A stretch of DNA of 46,627 nt from Chitinophagales bacterium (GCA_019694955.1 JAIBAX010000034.1:1-46627), one strand, 5' to 3'. Positions 10,501-19,016 are shown, numbered from the stretch's first letter. A program made the numbers and translations. Notes: generated by a model not told the origin, from the letters alone.

Positions 10501-12479
10501 GTGTAGCAAACCTGATTGCCCACAACTTGCACCTGACCATTTTTTGGGCCTCCGAATGTACCAGAAACTACCAAGGGATCTCCGTCCACCTCAATATCAT
10601 TATTCAGTACACTAACGCAAACTTGTGCATCTTCGGATGTTGAAGCGAAATCATCTACCGCAATTGGTGCATCTTCAACAGGAATAACCGTAATAACAAG
10701 GAGTGCTGTATCACATAAACCGTTTGGTTTATTCTCGCATATAACATATCTAATAGTATCCTTTCCATTATAATTTGACGCCGGAGTATAACAGAAAAGT
10801 CCTCCATTAACATTAACACTTCCGTGGCTTGGTCCACTAGTGTTGCTGATAATTATCGGATCTCCATCTACATCCTGATCATTAGAGAGTACATTTACGC
10901 ATACTTGGGTGTCTTCATTTGTAGATACGATGTCATTATTTGCATTTGGAGCATCATTTACAGGTGTTACTGTTATAATCAATAAGGAAGTATCGCATTT
11001 CCCGGAAGGTTTATTATCGCAAACGATTACTTTTACTGTATCGATACCATTAAAATTTGTATTTGGCGTATAACACACTTGATTTCCAACAACCTGCGCG
11101 GTGCCATTTCTTGGATTCCCTACTGTACCTGAAACAATAATAGGATCGCCATCCACTTCAATGTCGTTTGTAAGTACACTCACACAAATATTGCCATCTT
11201 CCGGAATAGTAGCATTATCATTAACGGCATTTGGTGCATCTTCTACCGGTGTTATCGTAATAATTACTCTTGCAGTGTCCTTCAGAGCAGGATTTGCATT
11301 ATCTGTAATCACATATATAAGGGTATCTTTTCCATTATAATTGTCATTTGGAAAATAACAGATCGTATTTCCATTTATGGACGCTGTGCCGAAACCAGGT
11401 TGGTCTATTATACCTGTAATGACGATAGGGTTGCCATCCACATCACTATCATTTAGCATCACAGCGAAACAGGTATCTTTATCTTCCTGAATCGTATAAT
11501 TATCGTCTCCTGCAACGGGCTTATCATTTATTGGCAACACTGTCAGATAGATAAAACCTGTATCACATAATTGAGGTGTTGCAGTGTCACAGACAATGTA
11601 TTTAATGGTATCATTACCATAATAATTCGCCGAGGGTGTATAGCAAATCTGTGTCCCCTGAATGATGGCTGTTCCATGTTTGGGTGTTGCAGCAAGGGCA
11701 GTAAGGTTCAGCTTATCCAAATTCCCATCAACATTGATATCATTATTGAGTACACTGATACACTTTGATTGGTCTTCATTGAGCGTATCACGGTCGTCTA
11801 CGGCGATGGGTGGATCATTGACAGGTATTATCACTATATAAACTAACGTGAGTGGACTACATAATCCTGTGGAGGTAAAATCCTGGTCATCACAGGCTGT
11901 ATACCTCATTGAATCAACGCCATAATAGTTGGCAACAGGTTTATAATAAATTTTCTTGAAGAGCACGTTAGTAGCTGTCTGAGCATGCTGAGGACCTACC
12001 GGAACCAAAATAAATAAGGAATCCCCATCAATATCATAATCATTGTTTAATACAGAAATCAGGGTATCTGTGTCTTCAAACATATAAATAGTATCCGGAC
12101 GAGCGACTGGTGTGTCCGCCCGTGGCAAAACTTTTATCACAATAATTGCGGTATCGCATGTTGGTGGTATTGCATCGGTACACAAACGATATCCTACCGT
12201 ATCAAAACCGGAAAAATTAGGATCTGGTGTATATAAAAACTGGGTAAAATTATTAATTGATTGTACATTATTATTACCTGGGAAGTTTAATATTTTTTGG
12301 ATAGAGTAGTTACTTGAAATGATATCATTTGTTGCCGGACTAATAATACCAAAAGAATCCTCATAAATTTCTACATAATCGTCTAAAGCAACAACTTGAG
12401 CATTTGAAGAATATATATTAGAGAAACAAATAAACAGTATAATCACAAACGACGTAAGGTAACGAGAAACACAATTCAT
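7566..12479 (-). CDS. Giant T9SS adhesin with 16 Ig/cadherin-like repeats and type B sorting domain
   Basis: The 1637-residue protein has a signal peptide (1-28) and sixteen tandem beta-sandwich repeats of about 95 residues (29-1547). Each repeat carries an xNDxDxDGD calcium-type motif, YTPxxxYxGxDT, and linkers such as PVNDA or PVEDA. A 90-residue gliding-associated C-terminal domain follows (1548-1637, starting VPNSISPNGDNNND, with IFNRWGDIVF and NGTYFYILY). That domain directs export through the T9SS and surface attachment. Repeats 3-12 carry four Cys each, probably two disulfides. Repeats 5-12 are arranged as alternating A/B doublets, a sign of recent duplication. It heads the operon with its PorP/SprF and OmpA partners. 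Likely roles are surface adhesion or gliding. The ligand is unknown. Confidence 0.93.
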   Translation of the reverse strand: MNCVSRYLTSFVIILFICFSNIYSSNAQVVALDDYVEIYEDSFGIISPATNDIISSNYSIQKILNFPGNNNVQSINNFTQFLYTPDPNFSGFDTVGYRLCTDAIPPTCDTAIIVIKVLPRADTPVARPDTIYMFEDTDTLISVLNNDYDIDGDSLFILVPVGPQHAQTATNVLFKKIYYKPVANYYGVDSMRYTACDDQDFTSTGLCSPLTLVYIVIIPVNDPPIAVDDRDTLNEDQSKCISVLNNDINVDGNLDKLNLTALAATPKHGTAIIQGTQICYTPSANYYGNDTIKYIVCDTATPQLCDTGFIYLTVLPINDKPVAGDDNYTIQEDKDTCFAVMLNDSDVDGNPIVITGIIDQPGFGTASINGNTICYFPNDNYNGKDTLIYVITDNANPALKDTARVIITITPVEDAPNAVNDNATIPEDGNICVSVLTNDIEVDGDPIIVSGTVGNPRNGTAQVVGNQVCYTPNTNFNGIDTVKVIVCDNKPSGKCDTSLLIITVTPVNDAPNANNDIVSTNEDTQVCVNVLSNDQDVDGDPIIISNTSGPSHGSVNVNGGLFCYTPASNYNGKDTIRYVICENKPNGLCDTALLVITVIPVEDAPIAVDDFASTSEDAQVCVSVLNNDIEVDGDPLVVSGTFGGPKNGQVQVVGNQVCYTPNANFDGKDTIRVVVCDNKPSGKCDTSLLVINVNAVNDPPIANNDNVTTNEDVQVCVNVLTNDIEPDGDIITITSTQGPSHGTVNILGGQFCYIPSANYNGKDTIRYFICDNNPVSLCDTAILVITVVPVEDAPIAVDDIVTIPEDGSICISVLNNDLEVDGDVLVVSGTFGGPKKGSVQVVGNQVCYTPNPNFNGADTIRVIVCDNKPSGKCDTSLLVINVTPLNDAPIANDDNISTNEDTQVCFNVLNNDSEPDGDQLTVTIIDNPNHGTITNNGVGSYCYVPSSNYNGKDTLIYVICENRPNGLCDTAKVVITVNPVEDAPQTNNDVLVVPEDGSGCINVLANDIEVDGDNIVISGTVGQPAHGTVQINGNQVCYTPAPNYNGQDTVKVIICDNKPNGKCDTSLLIITVTPINDPPVANDNIVVTNEDTQICVSVLNNDADIDGPAISVSGIYGGNHGTVFVQGNQVCYNPFPNYNGPDTVFYVVCDNGNPNLCDTARLIITVAPVNDKPIAVNDIVNGVIGQPVSFNILTNDSDPDGDPLTISIIDQPNSGSISVSPTGQVTYTPAPGFSGVDTFVYQICDPGGLCDTASVYVQYLDLTNVIIANDECVEVNEDQSITINVLQNDLVDPNQTITMTLTCQPRHGQATVINNQVFYQPSANYNGSDSLCYRICFPNNTKCDEARVCITILAVADAPIANPDFTTTDTITPVQIDVQANDIDVDGEGIVTSSIVDQPNHGIATVINGDSVLYTPQSGFVGYDTLIYQLCKFGYPNLCDTSIVVIVVGNPNNPPVAVTDSIRTVIDLEQTINVLTNDYDPDGDDITVTVVNNPINGTVQNNGNGQVVYTPDPGYYGLDSFTYVICDNGFITLCDTGTVVIEIFKVKVPNSISPNGDNNNDVLEIDGLEFYPDNYLKIFNRWGDIVFSADQYQNNWSGQLENAGLKIGDIVPNGTYFYILYLNEALPVIKGYIMVEK

Positions 12480-12685
12480 TACATTTATTTTAATTTATTA
12501 ATAGTCGGATTATGCTACTATAAGTACAAGTGTGGGGATTTTAAGTGCAAAAGAAAGCGTTTATTTATATAAAAAAATTAATTCATATTAACAAATGTGG
12601 ATTTCATATTAACTTAACTCTTCTGATACAATTTCTTTACAAGCAGTATTTCTTGGTGTTGATAAGAGAAAATAATAACAAAATA

Positions 12686-13339
12686 TCATACATTAAATCC
12701 AATAAAGATAATATTACCATACAAATTAAGGACTTCCGAGTGTTCAAATACTGACTGAAATGTATTTTTAAAAACATCATTTTCATCCTTTAATTCCAAA
12801 TTGCTCATTTTACTAAAAATCACCACGCCATGTTCCGAAAGAGATTGCCGTAAAATATCTATAAATGCCTTATCTAAAAACTGTTTGGGTGTTCTTTCGT
12901 GAACAAAGACATCAAACAAAACAAGATCATACTGCTCCTTTTTGTCCTGAATAAAAGAATATGCATCGCCTAAAACCCATTTTGTTTTATCTCTAAGTGT
13001 GGATTGATGAAACTCAACTGCCGCATCCATAATGATTGGATCATTTTCTACAGCTGTTATCTTTGCAATAGTGGGATGATTCTCTAATAAATTAAGGATA
13101 CTACCCATTCCTGCTCCGAGAATCAGCACATTTTTAACTTCCCGATTCTGTACTTCGATTTTCTCAAAGGCACGACTAAAAGAATGATAATGCTTCCCAA
13201 ATGAATACACCACTCTATCCGTAGTGAGTTTTAGTTGACCTTTATGCAAAGTAATACTCAACCTTCCACTTTGCACACTCTCCAACTGTTGAAGCGGTAC
13301 TTCAAAAAGATAACTTAAGTAATATCTGATGCGATTCAT
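12686..13339 (-). CDS. Spermidine-synthase-like SAM-dependent methyltransferase
   Basis: From the chosen ATG the protein has 217 residues. It has the Rossmann glycine motif VLILGAGMGSILNLL, an acidic residue after strand 2 (AVENDP) and YDLVLFDVFVHERTP, all typical of the spermidine synthase/SpeE-like fold. It lacks a long N-terminal polyamine domain, so it may be a relative of unknown substrate. An upstream in-frame ATG at 13369 would add ten residues. I prefer 13339 because a TATCTTTG box (the Bacteroidota -7 form) lies at 13345-13352 between the two ATGs, although no TTTG is found at the usual spacing. The gene stands alone and is divergent from the acyl-CoA dehydrogenase operon. Confidence 0.75.
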   Translation of the reverse strand: MNRIRYYLSYLFEVPLQQLESVQSGRLSITLHKGQLKLTTDRVVYSFGKHYHSFSRAFEKIEVQNREVKNVLILGAGMGSILNLLENHPTIAKITAVENDPIIMDAAVEFHQSTLRDKTKWVLGDAYSFIQDKKEQYDLVLFDVFVHERTPKQFLDKAFIDILRQSLSEHGVVIFSKMSNLELKDENDVFKNTFQSVFEHSEVLNLYGNIIFIGFNV

Positions 13340-13470
13340 TCTAGCAAAGATAATATATCCGATGTTCATACCCTATTCCAAATGCATGCATTGATAATTT
13401 AACAATAAGGAAACACACTTTTCATTCCTCAAAATAAATAAAGAAGTAGCTTTAAATAAATTTTATTGCA

Positions 13471-14805
13471 ATGACACAGGTAAAAGATAAACCTATAGAA
13501 AAGAAAGATTTTCCTTTCGCAACTTACTTCGAATATTATAATCAATTTTTAGACACTAAATTGGCGAAAAGCCTGCGGTTGCGCAAACTCTCTGAACGCT
13601 TTGTGTACTTAGGTGCTAAGAATGGATCAAAGGTAGCTACCACTATTTCAAAAGCCTTTAAATCGTCCTCAAAAGGAAATGCTGCCCATTTAGATGCAAA
13701 AACGCCCCATGATTTATTCGACCTCAACTACGACGAAGAACAAATGATGGTACAAGAAACGGTACAGCAATTTGCGTTAAAAATGAGACTCGCCGCTGAA
13801 AAGATAGATGAAAGTGCCTTAATTCCGGAAAGCTTATGGACGGCATTCAGGGATTTGCAATTGGGTTACTTACAAGTACCGGATGCTTTAGGCGGCATGA
13901 TGAAAGAGCGGTCAACAGTTACACAGATGATGATTGTTGAAACACTGGCGCATGGTGATTTAGGGCAAGCGTTGGCATTTTATAGCACACATAGTGTATT
14001 AAATGCTATAGTAAAATGGGGTTCTGAAGCGCAGCAGCAAGAATTGATACCCCATTTCTTATCTGAAAATCCGTTACTTGCATCTATCGCTATCAATGAA
14101 CCACTTCCACTGTTTTCTCCTTTCGAGTTACAAACGAATGCTGTCAGAAATGGTCAGGATTACCTAATAAATGGGAAAAAAAATATCGTCCCACTAGGAA
14201 ACGATGCTTCATTTTTTTTAGTAGCTGCTAAAACTGCTGATTTAGGCATTCAATTATTTATTGTTGACAACCATGTTGAAGGACTTTCCATTGAAGAGGA
14301 TAGAAGCATGGGCTTAAATGCTGCTAGATTAACAACATTACATTTTAAAGATGTTCGCATCGATAAATCTGCTATGTTGGGCGGTGATGACGGAATGGAT
14401 TATACTAGTTTTATCAATTATTGCAAACTAGGATGGTGTGCTTTGGCAACAGGATGTTGTCAAGCTGTGCTGGATTATGTCATCCCTTATGCCAATGACA
14501 GGTACGCATTTGGTGAACCTATCAGCCATCGTCAGGCCGTAGCTTTTATGATCGCCGACATCAAAATTGAGGTGGATGGCATGCGTTTATTAACACAAAG
14601 AGCAGCAGCTAGAGCGGAACAAGGGCTTGATTTTCAGAGGGAAGTATATCTTGCTCATCTATTCTGTAGTGAAAAAGGCATGCAAATCGGCAGTAATGGC
14701 GTTCAGCTATTGGGTGGACATGGGTATATCAGAGATTTTCCTGTCGAAAGATGGTATCGTGACTTACGCGCTGTAGCATTGGCTATCAACGGCATTCATT
14801 TATAA
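13471..14805 (+). CDS. Acyl-CoA dehydrogenase-like protein lacking the usual catalytic Glu
   Basis: The 444-residue protein has an N-terminal extension of about 85 residues rich in Lys, then the acyl-CoA dehydrogenase fold (LNYDEEQMMVQETVQQF, LGGHGYIRDFPVERWYRDLRA). The C-terminus stops at ALAINGIHL, where typical members continue with YEGTxxIQ and a last helix. The position of the catalytic Glu is therefore Ile or Asn and the end is short. A second, complete acyl-CoA dehydrogenase follows 21 bp later, then an acyl-CoA synthetase. This suggests a heteromeric enzyme in which this subunit is structural, as in some mycobacterial FadE pairs. The substrate is not predictable. Confidence 0.85.
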   Translation: MTQVKDKPIEKKDFPFATYFEYYNQFLDTKLAKSLRLRKLSERFVYLGAKNGSKVATTISKAFKSSSKGNAAHLDAKTPHDLFDLNYDEEQMMVQETVQQFALKMRLAAEKIDESALIPESLWTAFRDLQLGYLQVPDALGGMMKERSTVTQMMIVETLAHGDLGQALAFYSTHSVLNAIVKWGSEAQQQELIPHFLSENPLLASIAINEPLPLFSPFELQTNAVRNGQDYLINGKKNIVPLGNDASFFLVAAKTADLGIQLFIVDNHVEGLSIEEDRSMGLNAARLTTLHFKDVRIDKSAMLGGDDGMDYTSFINYCKLGWCALATGCCQAVLDYVIPYANDRYAFGEPISHRQAVAFMIADIKIEVDGMRLLTQRAAARAEQGLDFQREVYLAHLFCSEKGMQIGSNGVQLLGGHGYIRDFPVERWYRDLRAVALAINGIHL

Positions 14806-14826
14806 TTTAACTTTCAATCTTATCAT

Positions 14827-16026
14827 ATGTATTTAGAAGTTCCAAAAAAGTTCAAAGGATTGCAAAATGCTGCTTTGATGGCAGCAAAAACCATATTTAG
14901 ACCTGTATCAAGAAAATATGATATTCATGAGCATACCTATCCAGTAGAATTAGACTTACTGGCTGCCGGACTCAACGGGTTGAATGAAGGCACTGAAGGT
15001 GGCGTTGGTGGTGCTAGTTCCAAAAAAGAAGATACAGCAAACGGACAGGTCAGAAACGGTGGAAACATGGCCAATTGTATAAACATCCAAGCAATGTGCT
15101 ATGGGGATGTAGGTTTATTATTGTCCATTCCGGGACAAGGCTTAGGAAATGCCGCCATCAGTGCCGTAGCAAATCCGGAGCAACTTAAGCGCTTTTCTAC
15201 TTCATGGGCAGCCATGGCTATAACAGAGCCAAATTGTGGCTCCGATTCTTCTGCAATAACAACAACCGCCAGAAAAGAAGGTGATTATTATGTACTGAAT
15301 GGTGAAAAAATATTTATTACTGCAGGAGAAAGATGTAACGCCGTTGTGGTATGGGCAACATTAGACAAGGAAATTGGGAAGGCAGCGATAAAATCATTTG
15401 TCGTCGAAAAAGGCACTCCCGGTATGGAGTTGGTACGTTTAGAAAAAAAACTTGGCATTCGCGCCTCAGATACCGCTGCAATTGTGTTCACTGAATGTAA
15501 GGTACCTGCGAAAAACCTATTGGGAAGCCCTGACATAGATGTGAAAAAAGGCTTCGGTGGTGTAATGGAAACCTTCGACAATACCCGCCCATTCGTTGCT
15601 TCCATGGCCAATGGCGTTGCAGAAGCATCGCTGGAGCGAATAAAAGAACTGTTGGGAGATAAAATTGCACTCGACTACCAAACACCCATCAATAATGTCA
15701 AATCGGTGGAGGCAGAAGTATATAAAATGGAGGCAGAACATGAGGCTGCACGATTGCTTACATTAAAGGCAGCATGGATGGCCGACAACAGGAAACCTAA
15801 TTCATTAGAGGCTTCGATTTGCAAAGCAAAAGCTGCCAGAATCACCAATCAGCTGACATTAAAATGCGTTGAACTCGCCGGATCGTTGGGATATTCTTAT
15901 AAGGAATTGCTAGAAAAATGGTCGCGAGATTCAAAAATTCTAGATATTTTTGAAGGAACACAACAGATTCAACAGCTCATCATCGCTAGGCGATTGCTAA
16001 ACAAATCATCTGCGGAACTAAAATAA
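14827..16026 (+). CDS. Acyl-CoA dehydrogenase with intact catalytic motif
   Basis: The 399-residue flavoprotein carries the usual signatures: MAITEPNCGSDSSAI (FAD/substrate loop), GEKIFITAGERCNAVVVWA, KLGIRASDTAAIVF, and near the C-terminus ILDIFEGTQQIQQLIIARRLL with the catalytic Glu in EGTQQ. It would oxidise an acyl-CoA to the 2-enoyl-CoA and pass electrons to an ETF. It is the middle gene of a three-gene operon, and the downstream synthetase start overlaps its stop codon by one base (TAATG). Pairing with the upstream homologue that lacks the Glu suggests a two-subunit enzyme. Family assignment is firm. The chain-length preference is unknown. Confidence 0.92.
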   Translation: MYLEVPKKFKGLQNAALMAAKTIFRPVSRKYDIHEHTYPVELDLLAAGLNGLNEGTEGGVGGASSKKEDTANGQVRNGGNMANCINIQAMCYGDVGLLLSIPGQGLGNAAISAVANPEQLKRFSTSWAAMAITEPNCGSDSSAITTTARKEGDYYVLNGEKIFITAGERCNAVVVWATLDKEIGKAAIKSFVVEKGTPGMELVRLEKKLGIRASDTAAIVFTECKVPAKNLLGSPDIDVKKGFGGVMETFDNTRPFVASMANGVAEASLERIKELLGDKIALDYQTPINNVKSVEAEVYKMEAEHEAARLLTLKAAWMADNRKPNSLEASICKAKAARITNQLTLKCVELAGSLGYSYKELLEKWSRDSKILDIFEGTQQIQQLIIARRLLNKSSAELK

Positions 16027-17849
16027 TGGAACGACCGCAACGAAATAAAACGATGATATCATTGCCGGAGTTGATGTTTAAAATTCCGGGAGTAGCGAAA
16101 GATTTGCCAAAAATCCTTACCGCCCTATACTATAATTTTACAATACGTCCGGAAACACATATTTCCATCAGCGATGTTTTCAACAAAACCGTACTACGCT
16201 ATCCTGATAGAAATTGCCTCTATCATCAAGATGACGTATGGACATATAAGTCATTCAATCATTGGGTAAACAGATTGGCTAACCAGTTCTCACAAATGGG
16301 TTTCAAACACGGAGATGTGGTGGCAGTATTACTCGAAAATAGACCTGAAATATTGGCTATTTCCATGGCCATGGCAAAAATCGGTTGTGTAGCCGCATTA
16401 ATCAACACCAGTCAGCGTAATAAACCGCTACTGCATAGTTTCCTTTTGGCAAAACCAAAACTCGTTCTCATTGGTGTTGAGTTGATAGCGCATTTTAATG
16501 AGATTGAACAGGCGTTAAGCTTCCCACAGGAAGCGATACAATTAATAAAGCATAAAGATATTTCGTTGACAAATGCGAAATGGTCGTTTTTTGACATGGA
16601 CTGTCCTTCTCATGATGTTGACGAACCAAAGCCTACAAAAAAGATCAAGGCTAAGGATGCGCATCTTTACATATACACTTCCGGAACTACGGGCTTGCCA
16701 AAAGCTTCTGTTATCAGCCATGGCAGGTGGATAAAAGCATATGCCGCCTTCGGGTTGACCTCTTTGCGACTCACTCCTGAGGACATATTGTACGTTCCCC
16801 TACCCTTCTTTCATGCAACTGCCATGTTAGTTTGTTGGTGCTCTGTGGTGGCAGGTGGTAGCGCGATCATTATGAAGAAAAAATTTAGCGTCACAGAATT
16901 TTGGGGTGACATACACAAATACAAAGCGACTGGTTTTGGCTATGTTGGAGAAATGTGTAAGTACCTGATAAATGCCCCTATACATCCTTTAGAGCATGCT
17001 AATACGCTGACAAAAATGATCGGCAATGGCTTGCGTCCGGAAATTTGGAATGATTTCAAGAAGAGATTCGGGATAGCGCAGATTGCGGAATTTTATGCTT
17101 CCAGCGAAGGAAATATTGCCTTTTTCAATGTCTTTAATATGGATGCCACCATGGGTTTCACTGTTACAAGCTATGCCATTGTTGCTTATGACCAAGAGAA
17201 TGACTGCCCGGTACTAAATAAAAGAGGGTTCATGCAAAAAGTACCTGTGAATGGCGTTGGTCTTCTTTTAGGAGAAATCAATGACAGATATCCCTTCGAT
17301 GGATATACTGAAAAACACAAAACTGAAAAGGCGATACTGAGAAATGTTTTTAGGAAAGGAGATGCGTGGTTCAATACAGGAGATTTGGTGCGAGACATGG
17401 GATTCGCTCATACACAGTTTGTGGATAGACTCGGTGATACCTTCCGGTGGAAAAGTGAAAATGTTTCTACAACAGAGGTGGAAGGCATCATCAACCAATT
17501 TCCAGGAATTATGGAGAGTATCGTTTATGGCGTACAGATAACGAATTACCCTGGTCGAGCAGGTATGGCAAATCTAATTCTTGAGGAGCACACACTTAAA
17601 ATCGACCTACAAGCGTTTTACGACTTCATCAAAGATGAACTACCAACCTATGCGATACCCATCTTTTTAAGAATCTCTCATCAAACAGAGACAACCAGTA
17701 CGTTTAAGTACAAAAAAAGTGCACTAAAAGAAGATGGTTATGACTGTGATAAAATCGGCAAGGAAGTGTACGTCTTACTGGATAGAAAATATCAGAAAGT
17801 AACCCCCAAAGTGAGGGACGGAATAAATGAAGGAAAGTACAAGTTTTAA
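16026..17849 (+). CDS. Long-chain acyl-CoA synthetase, FATP/FadD6 type
   Basis: The 607-residue adenylate-forming enzyme has the AMP-binding P loop YIYTSGTTGLPKASVISH (about 215-232) and the motif FYASSEGNIAFFN. It also has GDLVRDMGFAHTQFVDRLGDTFRWKSENVSTTEVE, typical of the fatty-acid transport protein branch, and YGVQITNYPGRAGMA near the C-terminus. It activates long or very long fatty acids to CoA esters at the membrane. Its ATG overlaps the stop of the preceding acyl-CoA dehydrogenase, so translation is probably coupled. The operon can be read as activation followed by dehydrogenation of one fatty-acid class. A perfect 21-bp inverted repeat lies 66 bp after the stop. Confidence 0.92.
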   Translation: MERPQRNKTMISLPELMFKIPGVAKDLPKILTALYYNFTIRPETHISISDVFNKTVLRYPDRNCLYHQDDVWTYKSFNHWVNRLANQFSQMGFKHGDVVAVLLENRPEILAISMAMAKIGCVAALINTSQRNKPLLHSFLLAKPKLVLIGVELIAHFNEIEQALSFPQEAIQLIKHKDISLTNAKWSFFDMDCPSHDVDEPKPTKKIKAKDAHLYIYTSGTTGLPKASVISHGRWIKAYAAFGLTSLRLTPEDILYVPLPFFHATAMLVCWCSVVAGGSAIIMKKKFSVTEFWGDIHKYKATGFGYVGEMCKYLINAPIHPLEHANTLTKMIGNGLRPEIWNDFKKRFGIAQIAEFYASSEGNIAFFNVFNMDATMGFTVTSYAIVAYDQENDCPVLNKRGFMQKVPVNGVGLLLGEINDRYPFDGYTEKHKTEKAILRNVFRKGDAWFNTGDLVRDMGFAHTQFVDRLGDTFRWKSENVSTTEVEGIINQFPGIMESIVYGVQITNYPGRAGMANLILEEHTLKIDLQAFYDFIKDELPTYAIPIFLRISHQTETTSTFKYKKSALKEDGYDCDKIGKEVYVLLDRKYQKVTPKVRDGINEGKYKF

Positions 17850-17915
17850 TGAGTACTGAGTTATTCGTTTTGTGTACCGAGACATTGATTTGCCAAAATT
17901 GCCTTATTCTAAAAC

Positions 17916-17965
17916 CTATAAGTCGCTTTATCTATGCGAAATGACATAGATAAAGCGACTTATAG
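17916..17965. repeat. Perfect 21-bp inverted repeat with 8-nt loop
   Basis: Two perfectly complementary 21-base arms (17916-17936 and 17945-17965; core AAGTCGCTTTATCTATG) flank the loop CGAAATGA. It lies between the convergent acyl-CoA synthetase and M48 peptidase genes. There is no T tract, so it differs from a simple rho-independent terminator, but it could still stop transcription both ways. Its perfection suggests a recent palindromic insertion or strong selection. Confidence 0.8.
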
Positions 17966-18013
17966 CACTAGTAAAAAATTACTAACTATTGAAAATCAAA
18001 TAATTATAACAAT

Positions 18014-18101
18014 ATGACTTATAAGATAGTCTACTTGTGTTCTCGTGAAGACACGAGAACATGGAATTAGTTTTTTATTATTAGACTATTCTATAAATCA
18101 T
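18014..18101. repeat. MITE-like structured palindromic repeat, copy 2
   Basis: This is the second copy of the element at 816-900. It has the same inner hairpin (GTTCTCGTG, AAGA, CACGAGAAC) and outer arms that match over 17 of 20 bases (ATGACTTATAAGATAGTCTA against the reverse complement of its right end). The outer stem uses GTCTA/TAGAC where copy 1 has GTCCA/TGGAC, so pairing is kept while sequence changes. It ends about ten bases from the stop codon of the peptidase gene. Confidence 0.8.
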
Positions 18102-18111
18102 TTTGTGATTG

Positions 18112-18924
18112 CTATTGTTTCACATAATATTTCATGGCTTCGGGAATATATGCCTGAAGGTCTGCGGCGCGTTTATCGCTGCTTGGGTGAGTACTCAAAA
18201 ATTGTGGAGGCTCCATACCACCGGAGGCATTCGACATTCTTTGCCAAAAGGCTACGGATTCATTGGGGTCATAACCTGCCATCGCCATAAATATCAAGCC
18301 CATTTTATCAGCCTCACTTTCTTGCAATCTAGAAAAAGGTAGCAAAACGCCCAATTGCGTTCCTACACCGACAGATGTCATGAATATATTTTTAATCTTA
18401 GGATCTGATTTCGCAGTTGCAATATCTAATGCGACGGTTCCAAACTGTGCTAACATGCCTTGACTCATGCGCTCATTCCCATGTGACGCAATAGCATGTG
18501 CAATCTCATGTCCCATGACTACTGCCAACCCGGCCTCGCTTTGTGTAATGGGTAAAAGTCCGGTATACACGACTACTTTACCACCCGGCATACACCAAGC
18601 ATTGGCGGTAGTATCATCCTTCACCAAGTTGAACTCCCATTTATAATTAGATACCTGACTACCTAACCCATTTTGGGTAAGGTATTGTCCAACGGCAGCC
18701 GCTATTTTATTTCCCACTCTTTTAACCATATCTACCTGCGTACCTGCGCTAACTAAATTCCCTTTATTTTCAGAAAGGTAAGTAGAATAATTAGAAAGTC
18801 CCATTTCTGTCATCATACTATCCGGCAGCAATTTCAACTGCTTTCTTCCTGTAACGGCTACTTCACTGCATCCCCATAATAGGAAAACCAATGCTACTAT
18901 TCCAAATTTTCTCATGACTGTCAT
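18112..18924 (-). CDS. M48-family zinc metallopeptidase lipoprotein
   Basis: The 270-residue protein has a lipoprotein signal with lipobox LLWGC (Cys19). The catalytic zinc motif HEIAH is at 139-143 and the third ligand is probably Glu204 in ESEADKMGL. The pattern GYDPNESVAFWQRM and the ending FLSTHPSSDKRAADLQAYIPEA are typical of the BepA/LoiP-like M48 peptidases of the cell envelope, which degrade or help fold outer-membrane proteins. An alternative ATG three codons downstream (18915) would give an equally good signal peptide. It is a monocistronic gene with a repeat-rich leader and a MITE-like element at its 3' end. Confidence 0.9.
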   Translation of the reverse strand: MTVMRKFGIVALVFLLWGCSEVAVTGRKQLKLLPDSMMTEMGLSNYSTYLSENKGNLVSAGTQVDMVKRVGNKIAAAVGQYLTQNGLGSQVSNYKWEFNLVKDDTTANAWCMPGGKVVVYTGLLPITQSEAGLAVVMGHEIAHAIASHGNERMSQGMLAQFGTVALDIATAKSDPKIKNIFMTSVGVGTQLGVLLPFSRLQESEADKMGLIFMAMAGYDPNESVAFWQRMSNASGGMEPPQFLSTHPSSDKRAADLQAYIPEAMKYYVKQ

Positions 18925-19016
18925 TTTTAAAATATATACAAATACTTTGCCTAATTAATTGAACATATGTTAATTCTATATTTCATTTTCACCACCGCCA
19001 AGTAATGCCATTTTTT

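Noticed and set aside
8277..12309. Many plus-strand frames of 60-87 codons opposite the adhesin gene
   Set aside because: They repeat with the adhesin repeats and lack independent coding features; they are antisense shadows of the tandem domains.
13471..14826. Frameshift as the cause of the short end of the first acyl-CoA dehydrogenase
   Set aside because: The 21 bp to the next start cannot hold the missing segment, and the rest of the protein is intact.
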